DNA from: Gammaproteobacteria bacterium
GTDB taxonomy: Bacteria; Pseudomonadota; Gammaproteobacteria; Pseudomonadales; JAUIET01
Reading direction: 5' to 3'
Assembly (NCBI GenBank): GCA_030429735.1
Contig: JAUIET010000019.1
Location: forward strand, 1 to 35,118
DNA length: 35,118 nt
Shown here piece by piece: positions 16,762-24,409 of the stretch. Every line of letters begins with the position of its first letter. The first letter of the stretch is position 1. The notes under the pieces were generated by a model. That model had not been told where the DNA came from. It saw nothing but the letters and a program-made list of their open reading frames with translations, and did not search any database. A program made the translations under genes and the position numbers.

Positions 16762-17652
16762 ATGAATACACACATTCTCGATGGTGTCGGTACGCTTCTT
16801 TTTTCGAAGGAGTACATAGAGTGCAATCATGCATGCGCCGAACTGCTGGATTTACCAGCTGTTAGAGAAGGGTTGAGATTTGATGTGCAGTCGATTCGCG
16901 TTGCTGGTCCTGAATTGCTGACGGCATCTGGATCAATGCCTATGGGTGCGTGGCTTCTCAGCCTGCCTGAATTGGCGCCGATAGGCTACTACAGAGTGGG
17001 GCGCGGGCACGCTTGTTTCGAGGCTTGTGTGACAGACTCAGTAGTCAAGGTTTGTGACAACCAATATGTGCGCCTGACCAGTAGTTTGCGACATGATCTA
17101 AACAATAGATTGAATGCCCTGCAAATGAACGCGGAGTTAGTCCACTTACATGCAGAAAAAGCGGCGAATGCCGACGTAATCACTGCGAATCGTCGAGTTC
17201 TCCAGCAATGCCTCGAAATGACAGAATCTGTTGCAAAACGCCTGCAGCGTTATGACGAGCTGATAGACTCCGCAGACTACGATCTTGTTTTCAATCAACT
17301 GGTGCAAGCGGCAGTACCCGAAGCAGAGCTGTCTTTTGTCATTGAGCTCCCCGGGGATAGTTGCAGTCTTGAGGTCTTGAGGACCATTCTGGATATCGCC
17401 CGACTCTACATTACTGTTATTAACCCGGAATACTCATTGACAGTGTGCAGAGACCCCAGCAAACAAGCGCATCTAAGCGTGCACTGCCATGGCGATTTTG
17501 GACTCAAAAAGCGTGGTGCAGATGCTCTATTGCAGCCTTCCTGGTTTTCTCACGGGCGTCAATCGGTGCTCGAAGCGCTGCCAGCTGACCTCGGTGAGCT
17601 CGAAATGCAGTCGTATGCACAAACAACTTCGATACGCCTTAATGTAGATTAA
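16762..17652 (+). CDS. Degenerate histidine kinase-like protein
   Basis: The 296-aa product has an uncharacterised N-terminal region (1-95), then a helix pair that looks like a dimerisation/phosphoacceptor domain: S-L-R-H-D-L-N-N-R-L-N-A-L-Q-M-N-A-E-L (His111). The part where an ATPase domain should be (about 185-296) lacks a clear N box and G boxes; only C-H-G-D-F-G-L faintly resembles one. It may be a phosphotransfer or scaffold protein that feeds, or holds in check, the sigma54 response regulator encoded 131 bp downstream on the same strand. Divergent from the hybrid kinase gene. Assignment rests on the H-box and context. Confidence 0.6.
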   Translation: MNTHILDGVGTLLFSKEYIECNHACAELLDLPAVREGLRFDVQSIRVAGPELLTASGSMPMGAWLLSLPELAPIGYYRVGRGHACFEACVTDSVVKVCDNQYVRLTSSLRHDLNNRLNALQMNAELVHLHAEKAANADVITANRRVLQQCLEMTESVAKRLQRYDELIDSADYDLVFNQLVQAAVPEAELSFVIELPGDSCSLEVLRTILDIARLYITVINPEYSLTVCRDPSKQAHLSVHCHGDFGLKKRGADALLQPSWFSHGRQSVLEALPADLGELEMQSYAQTTSIRLNVD

Positions 17653-17783
17653 GGGCCTCGAGACCATACCAAACGCGAAAGTAAACAAGTATGTGCATAA
17701 TCAGAGGATTAGTTTAGAATCCGCGTGCACCGACAATCGTACATGATTTTGAAAACAACAAAGCCAACACAAATTAGGCGGTT

Positions 17784-19088
17784 ATGGCCAGTATTCTCCT
17801 TGTAGACGACGAGCAGAGCTTTCTGCAGTCAACCAGTGAAATCTTGTCACTGCATGAACACACCGTAGTCACCGCTGACTGTATAGGCTCGGCTTCACAG
17901 ATCATCGCCGAGCGGGAGTTCGATGTATTGTTGGTAGACCTCATGCTTCCTGATGGCAGTGGGCTAGAATTGCTTGAGAAATTTGGCGATAAACGACCGC
18001 GGCAGGTCATCGTAATTACTGGTCAACCAGGGATAAAAAACGTGATTCAGGATTTGCACGGTCCGGGCCTGGATTATCTGATAAAACCGCTGGATTTGAG
18101 CGAGCTTCTGCAACTGGTTGAGAGAGGCACCAAACGTGAAGAAGATGGTAGCACTGCGATGTTGCATAGCGGTCTACTGGTCGGCGAAAGCAGCGTCATG
18201 TTGCGTGTTTACGAACAAATCAAGCAGGTGTCATTAACCGATACTACAGTGCTGATCACCGGCGAAAGTGGCACTGGCAAAGAGTTAGTTGCAGAGGCCA
18301 TTCATTTGCAAAGTCGTCGCACGGGCGAGTTTGTGCCAGTAAATTGCGGCGCATTGACCAGCGAGTTATTGGCCAGCGAATTATTTGGTCACGAGAAAGG
18401 CAGTTTCACTGGGGCAAATAAACGCCACATCGGTGTATTTGAGCGCGCCGAACAAGGCACATTGTTTCTGGATGAAATTACCGAGATGCCGATAGAGCAA
18501 CAACCGCATTTGCTCCGCGCTCTAGAATCCAATCGAATAACCCGCGTAGGTGCCGAGAAAGAAACAGCGTTCAATTCCCGTGTGGTCACCGCATCCAATC
18601 GTAATCTGGCTGAAGCCATAGAAGACGGAGCCTTGCGTGAAGACCTCTATTTCAGATTAAGTATCTTTCCCATCAATTTGCCACCTCTTCGAGAACGAAA
18701 AGGCGATATCAGCCTGTTGGCCGCGTTATTTCTAGACAAGTTGAATGAACGATATTCAACGAGTAAAAGCCTGTCGTCGCAATCGCTGGCATATCTTGAA
18801 GCCTGGCATTGGCCCGGAAATGTGCGAGAGTTGAAGCACATCATTCACCGGTATTACATCAGTTCACCGGAGGCTGATGCACAAATAGATTTACCCGAAC
18901 GCTTTGCGATGGATATGAGTACAAACCGAGGTGACGCCCTACTACCGGGTAGGTCAATCCAGGAGGTCGAAAAAGAGCTTATCCTTAATACGCTGGAGCA
19001 TTGCAATGGCGACAAACCAGCCGCAGCTGAAATGCTCGGCGTCAGCCTTAAAACTCTATATAACCGACTGGCAAGCTACGAACAGTAA
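17784..19088 (+). CDS. NtrC-family sigma54 response regulator
   Basis: The 434-aa product has a receiver domain (1-115; acidic pocket D8-D9, phospho-acceptor Asp52, Lys101), an AAA+ domain (about 130-365) with Walker A GESGTGKE (160-167), the sigma54-contact loop GSFTGA (206-211), Walker B GTLFLDE (225-231) and arginine-finger region L-R-E-D-L-Y-F-R-L-S-I-F, then a Fis-type helix-turn-helix at the end (K-P-A-A-A-E-M-L-G-V-S-L-K-T-L-Y-N-R-L). It activates sigma54 promoters after phosphorylation. It is the prime candidate to bind the TGTARCRWYTACR sites in this window, and follows the degenerate kinase gene. The 131-bp gap before it shows no clear promoter. Confidence 0.95.
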   Translation: MASILLVDDEQSFLQSTSEILSLHEHTVVTADCIGSASQIIAEREFDVLLVDLMLPDGSGLELLEKFGDKRPRQVIVITGQPGIKNVIQDLHGPGLDYLIKPLDLSELLQLVERGTKREEDGSTAMLHSGLLVGESSVMLRVYEQIKQVSLTDTTVLITGESGTGKELVAEAIHLQSRRTGEFVPVNCGALTSELLASELFGHEKGSFTGANKRHIGVFERAEQGTLFLDEITEMPIEQQPHLLRALESNRITRVGAEKETAFNSRVVTASNRNLAEAIEDGALREDLYFRLSIFPINLPPLRERKGDISLLAALFLDKLNERYSTSKSLSSQSLAYLEAWHWPGNVRELKHIIHRYYISSPEADAQIDLPERFAMDMSTNRGDALLPGRSIQEVEKELILNTLEHCNGDKPAAAEMLGVSLKTLYNRLASYEQ

Positions 19089-19106
19089 ACGGTGCAATAA
19101 GCCTTG

Positions 19107-19832
19107 TTACGCGGGAAACCAGCTAGTATCAATACTGGCATAGCGTTCGGCAAAGTCACACATCTCAATCATTGCATCTTCATTGAGCAAACGAACCTGA
19201 GTATTGTCTAGAGAGATATAGCCATCGCTCTGCAGCTGCTTCAGCGTTTTACTAACGTAGACATTGGTCAGGCCGACCGTGTCGCCAATTTCGCTCTGGT
19301 TCAAAGGCAGCTTAAAGCTGTCAGTGATCTCTTTATTGGTCACACGCAGTCGCGCAAGGAGATCCAGTAAAAGATACGAAACACGTTCTCTTGCACTCAT
19401 TCGTCCAGTGGCACGCAGCATATCAATCAATACGACTTGATCACGCACTGCGATAGTAAACAGCAAAGCGGTGAGACGAGGAGCATTGACAAAGATCTCG
19501 TCCATGTGCGATTTCGGGAATGGGCACAAGCAGGCATCAGTACTTGCGCGCAAGGTAGAGCTGGCGTCGTTGTAGGCAATGTCCGGCAGCCCCAGCACGT
19601 CGCCGGGATGGTGGATGCGCACTATCTGACGGCGTCCATCAGGAAGATCCAAGTAGTTGTACAACCACCCGGATTTGACCACGTGCATGTGACTGACTTC
19701 CATTCCAATCGTATGGACGTCGGTACCAGCCGAGTATTCCCGCTCGTTTTTCTCGAGCCGCTCCAACAATCTGCAGTCGTCACTGCTTAAATCAATATAA
19801 TGCGACAGTTTTGCGATCAGGCAACTGCTCAC
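19107..19832 (-). CDS. Crp/Fnr-family transcriptional regulator (copy 2)
   Basis: The start is GTG 19832, with GGGGAG 5-6 nt upstream. The 241-aa product parallels copy 1 along its whole length, including V-V-K-S-G-W-L-Y, R-I-H-H-P-G-D-V-L-G-L, A-P-R-L-T-A-L-L-F-T, L-R-A-T-G-R-M-S and the shared C-terminal D-T-S-W-F-P. Its helix-turn-helix is L-N-Q-S-E-I-G-D-T-V-G-L-T-N-V-Y-V-S-K-T-L. The recognition helices of the two copies are nearly the same, so they may share binding sites. It converges on the response regulator and is divergent from the second sigma54 activator. No sigma54-type promoter was found for it. Confidence 0.9.
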   Translation of the reverse strand: MSSCLIAKLSHYIDLSSDDCRLLERLEKNEREYSAGTDVHTIGMEVSHMHVVKSGWLYNYLDLPDGRRQIVRIHHPGDVLGLPDIAYNDASSTLRASTDACLCPFPKSHMDEIFVNAPRLTALLFTIAVRDQVVLIDMLRATGRMSARERVSYLLLDLLARLRVTNKEITDSFKLPLNQSEIGDTVGLTNVYVSKTLKQLQSDGYISLDNTQVRLLNEDAMIEMCDFAERYASIDTSWFPA

Positions 19833-19953
19833 ACTTGCTCCCCCCAGTAAGACCCCTCATCGGCCGCTTGCCAGCTTAGTCGATAATATGAATCACTTCA
19901 ATCTGGTTTAAGGTGGTATTCGCAGGCAGCTGCTAGCCTAGATCGACAATGCA

Positions 19954-20937
19954 TTGGAAGACGTAGCGAGACCAGATGTGAACGCACAAAACGCAGTTGC
20001 CAGCCTGGTAGGTGACAGTCGAGCTATGGTCACGCTCCGGTCGAGTATTCTGCAACTGGCGACATCCGATATCAGCGTGCTAATTACGGGTGAGAGCGGG
20101 GTGGGTAAAGAAGTGATAGCCCGAGCTATACACAATGCCAGCGGCGCATATGGTGAATTTGTGCCGGTTAACTGTGGTGCACTCGCGCCCGAATTGATAG
20201 CTAGCGAGTTATTTGGCCACGAACGGGGTAGTTTCTCAGGAGCGCAGCGGCGCCATGTCGGTGTCTTTGAGCGCGCTGAAGGCGGCACATTGTTCCTGGA
20301 TGAAGTTACGGAGATGCCCTTGAGCCAGCAACCACACTTGCTCCGTGCACTTGAGAGTGGCCGAATCACGAGAGTGGGGGCCGAACAAGAGGTGGCCTAC
20401 GATGCTCGCGTGATTGCCGCCTTCAATATCGAACCCAAAGAAGCGTTGCATCGAGGGTGCCTGCGTCGAGACTTGTTTTATCGGCTCAGCGTGTTCCCTA
20501 TTCATGTGCCTCCATTGCGTACCCGCCGGGAAGATATCCCATCGCTGGCGAATTTGTTCCTGGATCGATTGAATGAAGAACATGGTAGGGTCTTGTGTCT
20601 GAGCAATGAGCAGCTGGATATGCTCAAGGCCTGGACGTGGCCAGGAAACGTACGTGAGCTCAAGCACACTGTACAACGCGCATTCGTCTGCACACGCAAG
20701 GGTGGCAACTTAGAGCTGGCCGACCCAGCTGTCACGAACATGAGGCCGGTGCGCAAGAACCAAGATTTAGTCGGCCAGTCTATTCACGATGTCGAGCGCA
20801 AGCTTATTTTCGCAACTCTCGAGTACCACTGTGGCAACAAAACGGAGGCGGCCGAGTCACTTGGCATCAGCCCCAAGACCTTGTACAACCGTATTGTCAG
20901 TTACCGCAGCAATGCAGAATCGGTCTCATCTACATAG
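19954..20937 (+). CDS. Receiver-less sigma54 activator (AAA+ and Fis HTH)
   Basis: The 327-aa product starts at TTG 19954, the only initiator between an in-frame TAG (19939) and the AAA+ domain; no clear Shine-Dalgarno exists. It is closely similar to the AAA+ and DNA-binding parts of the regulator at 17784 but has no receiver, like PspF. Walker A is GESGVGKE (46-53), Walker B GTLFLDE (111-117), arginine-finger region L-R-R-D-L-F-Y-R-L, and the C-terminus is a Fis-type helix-turn-helix. The sigma54-contact loop reads GSFSGA (92-97), with Ser for the critical Thr, which could weaken activation. It probably arose by duplication; control would need a partner protein or rest on transcription. Confidence 0.88.
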   Translation: MEDVARPDVNAQNAVASLVGDSRAMVTLRSSILQLATSDISVLITGESGVGKEVIARAIHNASGAYGEFVPVNCGALAPELIASELFGHERGSFSGAQRRHVGVFERAEGGTLFLDEVTEMPLSQQPHLLRALESGRITRVGAEQEVAYDARVIAAFNIEPKEALHRGCLRRDLFYRLSVFPIHVPPLRTRREDIPSLANLFLDRLNEEHGRVLCLSNEQLDMLKAWTWPGNVRELKHTVQRAFVCTRKGGNLELADPAVTNMRPVRKNQDLVGQSIHDVERKLIFATLEYHCGNKTEAAESLGISPKTLYNRIVSYRSNAESVSST

Positions 20938-21060
20938 ACAGGATTCTTCAGACATATGTAGTGGAACGAGCTACTTTGAAAAGCGAATAACGAGAACAAG
21001 CAACGAACAGGACGCGCGATTCACCCAGGCTTCTACCGAAAGGCACGATGCATAAATTCT

Positions 21061-21120
21061 GGTGTGAGTGGTAGTGCAGGGCAACTGAGGCAGCAGGTGC
21101 TGGTTCAGTTGTCTCGCACC
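21061..21120. terminator. Large structured element between convergent genes
   Basis: Nested inverted repeats: GGTGTGAG / CTCGCACC outer (21061-21068 with 21113-21120, one wobble pair), CAACTGA / TCAGTTG (21082-21088 with 21105-21111), and CAGC-aggt-GCTG at the tip (21091-21102). It lies in the 214-bp gap between the second sigma54 activator and the yqjK-like gene, which converge. No T-run flanks it, so a bidirectional terminator or a small structured RNA are both possible. Confidence 0.4.
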
Positions 21121-21151
21121 CGACCGCCGGGTGGATGCAGCCGTTACCGTT

Positions 21152-21613
21152 TTAGGAGTTTTGCGAGCCTGAGTTACCAGGCGGTTCGGCCTGACTCTGC
21201 CCACCTTTTAGTTCGGTAAAGTGTTGAATGGCCCATGTACTTGCAAAGCGAATCGCCGTGGTTGTCGCAAACGATACCAAGTAGTGTCCAATGCCATGAT
21301 CATCTTCAGATTCATTGTCGCTGCTATGTTCTGCACCTTCTCTGGCACCTCTAAGCGCTGCGTTTTCCAGTGCGCGCTTCAGCTCTTCTCCATATGCCTG
21401 CCGTTCGTCGCGTAACCTATCGTCCGCTTCGTCTCGAGGTGTGATCAAATAGCCGGCCGCGGCCACGGCCGCCAGGCACCCGGGACGGGTAAGTTCTCGC
21501 CCTAAATGATGCTTCAGTCGTTGCTGGCTGATCAACACGGCCTGGCGTCGCCCCTCTATGCGTGCCACGCGCGCACTCAGCACTTGTTCCGCTTCTTCAT
21601 TTAATCGCACCAT
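21152..21613 (-). CDS. YqjK-like hypothetical protein
   Basis: The 153-aa product follows the yqjD- and yqjE-like genes by 15 nt, the position yqjK has in Escherichia coli. Its start (R-I-E-G-R-R-Q-A-V-L-I-S-Q-Q-R-L) loosely resembles the helical start of YqjK, then comes a short hydrophobic segment (C-L-A-A-V-A-A-A-G-Y-L-I, about 46-57), a charged helix, and a second weakly hydrophobic stretch (about 107-130). No domain beyond this is recognised. An AGGAG lies about 12 nt before ATG 21613, longer than usual. The homology to YqjK is inferred mainly from gene order. Confidence 0.6.
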   Translation of the reverse strand: MVRLNEEAEQVLSARVARIEGRRQAVLISQQRLKHHLGRELTRPGCLAAVAAAGYLITPRDEADDRLRDERQAYGEELKRALENAALRGAREGAEHSSDNESEDDHGIGHYLVSFATTTAIRFASTWAIQHFTELKGGQSQAEPPGNSGSQNS

Positions 21614-21628
21614 TTGACAGTATTACTC

Positions 21629-22063
21629 CTATTCCACTGATTTATCGGCACTGGTTGCGTCAGATTCTTGGGAAGACGACATCGCTCTTCGGGTGTGTTT
21701 AAACGACAGGTTATTGGGCAGATCTCGAATTACACGGTAAATTGTGCTCGCCAACACGATATTGAGAAACACAACAACAAGCAGAGCAACAGCGATGGGT
21801 GCGTCTATTGAAACCAGCAGTGCAATCAGTAGCAGCTCCAGGAACAACAGTGTTAACGCGCAGAGAATCAAAATGCCACACAGGCCGGCGAGCAGCTGAG
21901 CGCTGCTCTTCGCGGCCAATCTGGCTTCGGCAGTCAGCAAGGACCTTAACTCTGCCCATAGATCGAGCCGCATGGACCACCACAATTGGATGTCGTCAAT
22001 TAGCCCTAGTTCCTGCTCGGACCACCCACGCGCTGGCGCTTGAGGGTCGCGATCGCTGGCCAT
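21629..22063 (-). CDS. yqjE: YqjE-like (phage holin-fold) membrane protein
   Basis: The start is ATG 22063, 7 nt after the yqjD stop; the longer frame to 22324 overlaps yqjD and is not credible. The 144-aa product has a polar N-terminus, an amphipathic helix (about 25-50), then two membrane helices (A-Q-L-L-A-G-L-C-G-I-L-I-L-C-A-L-T-L-L-F-L and I-A-V-A-L-L-V-V-V-F-L-N-I-V-L, about 52-105) and a Ser-rich tail. This is the layout of the YqjE / Holin-X type (DUF1469-like) family. Such proteins pair with DUF883 proteins at the inner membrane. Confidence 0.78.
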   Translation of the reverse strand: MASDRDPQAPARGWSEQELGLIDDIQLWWSMRLDLWAELRSLLTAEARLAAKSSAQLLAGLCGILILCALTLLFLELLLIALLVSIDAPIAVALLVVVFLNIVLASTIYRVIRDLPNNLSFKHTRRAMSSSQESDATSADKSVE

Positions 22064-22070
22064 GGTGAGC

Positions 22071-22397
22071 CTACTTGCGCAACAGGCCGGAAAGCACAAC
22101 GCCGGACACGAATGCAATTCCCAGGCTTTCCAGCGGATGCGAGCGCATGTAGTTTTGCACGTTGGCCAATGTCTGGTCCGATGTTTGTTGTGCCTGAGCG
22201 CTCCACTCGCGCGCACGCTCCTCCGAGCTAACGGCCGTCTGCCGCAAGCTTTGCTCCGCTTGCGATACAGATTCTGTTGCACGGTCGATGACCTCATGCG
22301 CGGTTTGCGCCAATTTCTCCGCAACGGGTGCGTCGGTAGTCGCTGCTACAGCTTCTGCTGTATCGACAGAGGTAGATCTTGCCTTCTTGCTTGTCAT
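22071..22397 (-). CDS. yqjD: DUF883 (ElaB/YqjD-like) membrane-anchored protein
   Basis: The 108-aa product has a long Ala/Gln/Glu-rich helix (about 15-80) and a C-terminal membrane anchor H-P-L-E-S-L-G-I-A-F-V-S-G-V-V-L-S-G-L-L-R-K, the signature of DUF883. In E. coli, YqjD and ElaB bind ribosomes at the membrane in stationary phase under RpoS; the role here is inferred by homology. AGGAG lies 9 nt before ATG 22397. It is probably in the sodB-entericidin-yqjDEK operon, under the sigma54-type promoter of sodB. Confidence 0.88.
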   Translation of the reverse strand: MTSKKARSTSVDTAEAVAATTDAPVAEKLAQTAHEVIDRATESVSQAEQSLRQTAVSSEERAREWSAQAQQTSDQTLANVQNYMRSHPLESLGIAFVSGVVLSGLLRK

Positions 22398-22456
22398 TTT
22401 TGGTCTCCTAAAAATGATTGAAAGTTGTGAGTACAGGGAATTACCAGGCGTGTTGC

Positions 22457-22597
22457 CTAATAGTTCTTTTTATCTTCCGCCTCTCTGTCGATTTTCTCGC
22501 CAGCGGCTTCGATGTCCTCGCCAATACCTTCGAAGGTGTTGCAGGCACTCAAGGCCGCGAAGAGTGATAAGACGATGCCTGTTAGCAGATGTTTCAT
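22457..22597 (-). CDS. Entericidin-family lipoprotein (46 aa)
   Basis: From ATG 22597, with AAGGAG 7 nt upstream, the reverse strand encodes 46 residues: a signal peptide ending in the lipobox LSAC, then N-T-F-E-G-I-G-E-D-I-E-A-A-G-E-K-I-D-R-E-A. This matches the entericidin A/B family (C-N-T-x-x-G-x-G-x-D-I-x-x-x-G-x-x-I). Entericidins are small envelope lipoproteins; EcnB of E. coli is a stationary-phase bacteriolytic toxin, but most relatives have unknown roles. It lies 54 nt after sodB and 59 nt before yqjD. Confidence 0.88.
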   Translation of the reverse strand: MKHLLTGIVLSLFAALSACNTFEGIGEDIEAAGEKIDREAEDKKNY

Positions 22598-22651
22598 AGT
22601 AAGCTCCTTGGGGTGGGGTTGAATGTCAAATTTTCTGGCTTAGCAACCTGG

Positions 22652-23242
22652 TTATTCACTGCTAAGTTGCTTTTCCAGGAAATTCCAGTTGATAAGATAG
22701 GCTAGGAATGCATCGACGTAGTCCGCGCGCGCATTCTGGTAATCGAGATAGTATGAGTGCTCCCAAACGTCCAACGTCAGCAGTGGGGTCTTGCCACGAC
22801 TGATCGGGTTGATTGCATCAGTTGTGCTGTCAATTTCAAGCTGTCCATTCTTGTTGCGCATCAACCAGGCCCAACCCGAACCAAATTCATTCAAGGCCGC
22901 TTCGCGAAACTGTTCTTTAAATCCCTCGACGGATTCGAATGCGCTGCTGAGTCGATCAACAACGGTTGCGGGAGCGTCGCCACCGCCCTCTGGGCTCAGG
23001 CAATTCCAGTAAAACTCGTGGTTCCATGCTTGTGCCGCGAGGTTGTAGATTTTGCCACTGGCATTGGTAATGATGTACTCCAGGGACTCGGCGTCTTCGA
23101 AGCCTGTTCCTTCAATGGCATCGTTCAATTTCTTTATGTAGCCCGCATGATGTTTGCCATGGTGGTATTCCAGCGTACTCTTGCTGATGTGCGGTGCGAG
23201 CGCGTCCTTCGCGAATGGCAAGTCTGGAAGTGTAAAGTTCAT
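22652..23242 (-). CDS. sodB: Superoxide dismutase, Fe type
   Basis: Of two adjacent ATGs, the second (23242) is used because AGGAG is 7 nt upstream of it and only 4 nt from the first. The 196-aa product keeps all metal ligands: His in Y-H-H-G-K-H-H-A-G-Y, His in A-Q-A-W-N-H-E-F-Y-W-N, and D-V-W-E-H-S-Y-Y-L-D-Y. The Gln in A-A-Q-A-W-N-H and length fit the iron class. It converts superoxide to peroxide and oxygen in the cytoplasm. It heads the leftward operon with entericidin and yqjD-E-K and has a strong sigma54-type promoter at 23318-23333, unusual for sodB, which is classically Fur/RyhB controlled. Confidence 0.95.
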   Translation of the reverse strand: MNFTLPDLPFAKDALAPHISKSTLEYHHGKHHAGYIKKLNDAIEGTGFEDAESLEYIITNASGKIYNLAAQAWNHEFYWNCLSPEGGGDAPATVVDRLSSAFESVEGFKEQFREAALNEFGSGWAWLMRNKNGQLEIDSTTDAINPISRGKTPLLTLDVWEHSYYLDYQNARADYVDAFLAYLINWNFLEKQLSSE

Positions 23243-23317
23243 CATAAATCTCCTCTACTGTTGAAAGTGCATGCAGACCGTTTTTTATGCTGTCTGAGTG
23301 TCACCCACTCCACACCA

Positions 23318-23333
23318 TGCAGGCTTTGTGCCA
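23318..23333 (-). promoter_or_regulatory. Sigma54-type promoter for the sodB operon
   Basis: The reverse strand reads TGGCACAAAGCCTGCA, one mismatch in the -12 element. Transcription would start near 23307, about 64 nt before the sodB start. It is arranged divergently with the sortase promoter at 23482-23497, sharing the enhancer-type site at 23429. Confidence 0.68.
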
Positions 23334-23428
23334 GTTTTTATCAGACACTGCGTGTGCTGTAATAAGCGCCGTTTCGATCAACGATTCGCGCTGCATCGCA
23401 AGATTTCTAGTAACATCTGCACAGCTTG

Positions 23429-23441
23429 TGTAACGATTACA
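23429..23441. promoter_or_regulatory. Putative enhancer-binding site 3 (sodB/sortase)
   Basis: TGTAACGATTACA is a perfect dyad, TGTAA-CGA-TTACA, in the 350-bp non-coding gap between divergent sodB and sortase genes. It lies about 95 bp from the sodB promoter and 40 bp from the sortase promoter. It is the most symmetric of the four sites found. A wider repeat GCTTGT/ACAAGC (23424-23444) surrounds it. Confidence 0.55.
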
Positions 23442-23481
23442 AGCACGAATCGCGAAAACAGCGCCGTGGTGGCACTTGTAC

Positions 23482-23497
23482 TGGTACGGAAATTGCT
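23482..23497 (+). promoter_or_regulatory. Sigma54-type promoter for sortase-mgtC
   Basis: TGGTACGGAAATTGCT differs from the consensus core at one base (C to T). Transcription would start near 23508, giving an 87-nt leader. Confidence 0.65.
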
Positions 23498-23594
23498 GGA
23501 TTCCTACACACTTGTGTTGGATCTAAAGCGGGTTGCGAAAACCAGCACACATCGAAACTCGATTTTCTGACTTTTGGACTGGGGGTAGGAATAA

Positions 23595-24407
23595 GTGAAG
23601 TCGTCTCTTCCTGATTGTTCCATAAGGCGTGCCGAGCGGCTCTGCTGGTGTGTTGCCATCGTGCTACTACTGCCCATCGGCGCCGTGTGGCTCGCAGAAC
23701 CGCTGTTAGCCGCGTCTGCCGAGAAGCGATTTGAAATGCTTGCCAGCTCCGGTGCGCGGGCTAGCGAGAGTTTGGATACTGACGCGGGCCCTTCCAATCA
23801 AGTGCCTGGTGATATGCCGCAATGGGAAGCGATGTCAACGAGTGCGACGCCAAATCTGAATGCCTTCGCAGAACGTTCAATGAGTATGGATTTTTCGCTC
23901 TGGTCAGACGCGCGCCGAAGGGCGCTTTCGCAGTTGTCTGACGGATTTCTCAGCGGTGGTGGATTGCCAACGGCACAAGCACTGCTGAACATCCCAAGAG
24001 TGAGCTTCACAGTTCCAGTCTATTCAGGCGTGGACGAATTCAGCATGACTGCAGGTGCCGGTCATCTTCCGGATTCCGACGCCCTGGATGGTAATGGCAA
24101 CATTGCGATTACGTCGCATCGTGACGGACCATTCAGGGTGTTAAAAGACCTAAGACTCGGTGATGAGCTTATTCTAACTACGCCAGAAGGGGCGCGGACG
24201 TTCAGAATAACGGAGCGCCTGATCGTCGAACCAAGCGACGTCTATGTGCTGAACCCCCGCTCTGTAACTACGCTTACGCTGATTACCTGCTATCCATTCT
24301 ATTTTGTTGGCAAAGCACCGCAACGCGCGGTTTTTCACGCGGCTTTGATTGACGATCACGCAGGCGAGTCAGATCTGAACCGGCCAACAGTCAATGGTGT
24401 AATGTAG
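23595..24407 (+). CDS. Sortase (class D/E-like transpeptidase)
   Basis: The start is GTG 23595 with AGGA 5 nt upstream. The 270-aa product has an N-terminal membrane anchor (about 17-40), a Ser-rich linker region, and a C-terminal sortase domain (about 135-252) with A-G-H-L-P-D, the catalytic His175 in ITSHRDGPF, Cys232 in TLITCYPFYFVG and Arg244 in A-P-Q-R. Sortases cut a sorting signal and transfer the protein to an amine acceptor at the cell surface. The linker (about 45-130) is longer than in minimal sortases. A possible substrate, with LPDSAS and a membrane tail, is encoded at 680-1243. No dedicated substrate gene is adjacent. Confidence 0.9.
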   Translation: MKSSLPDCSIRRAERLCWCVAIVLLLPIGAVWLAEPLLAASAEKRFEMLASSGARASESLDTDAGPSNQVPGDMPQWEAMSTSATPNLNAFAERSMSMDFSLWSDARRRALSQLSDGFLSGGGLPTAQALLNIPRVSFTVPVYSGVDEFSMTAGAGHLPDSDALDGNGNIAITSHRDGPFRVLKDLRLGDELILTTPEGARTFRITERLIVEPSDVYVLNPRSVTTLTLITCYPFYFVGKAPQRAVFHAALIDDHAGESDLNRPTVNGVM

Positions 24408-24409
24408 TC

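Noticed and set aside
22064-22324. N-terminal extension of the yqjE-like gene
   Set aside because: It overlaps yqjD in another frame and encodes an Arg/Cys-rich non-protein-like sequence.
23469-23484. TGGCACTTGTACTGGT as a promoter before the sortase
   Set aside because: The -24 half is perfect but no GC at -12; the site at 23482 fits better.
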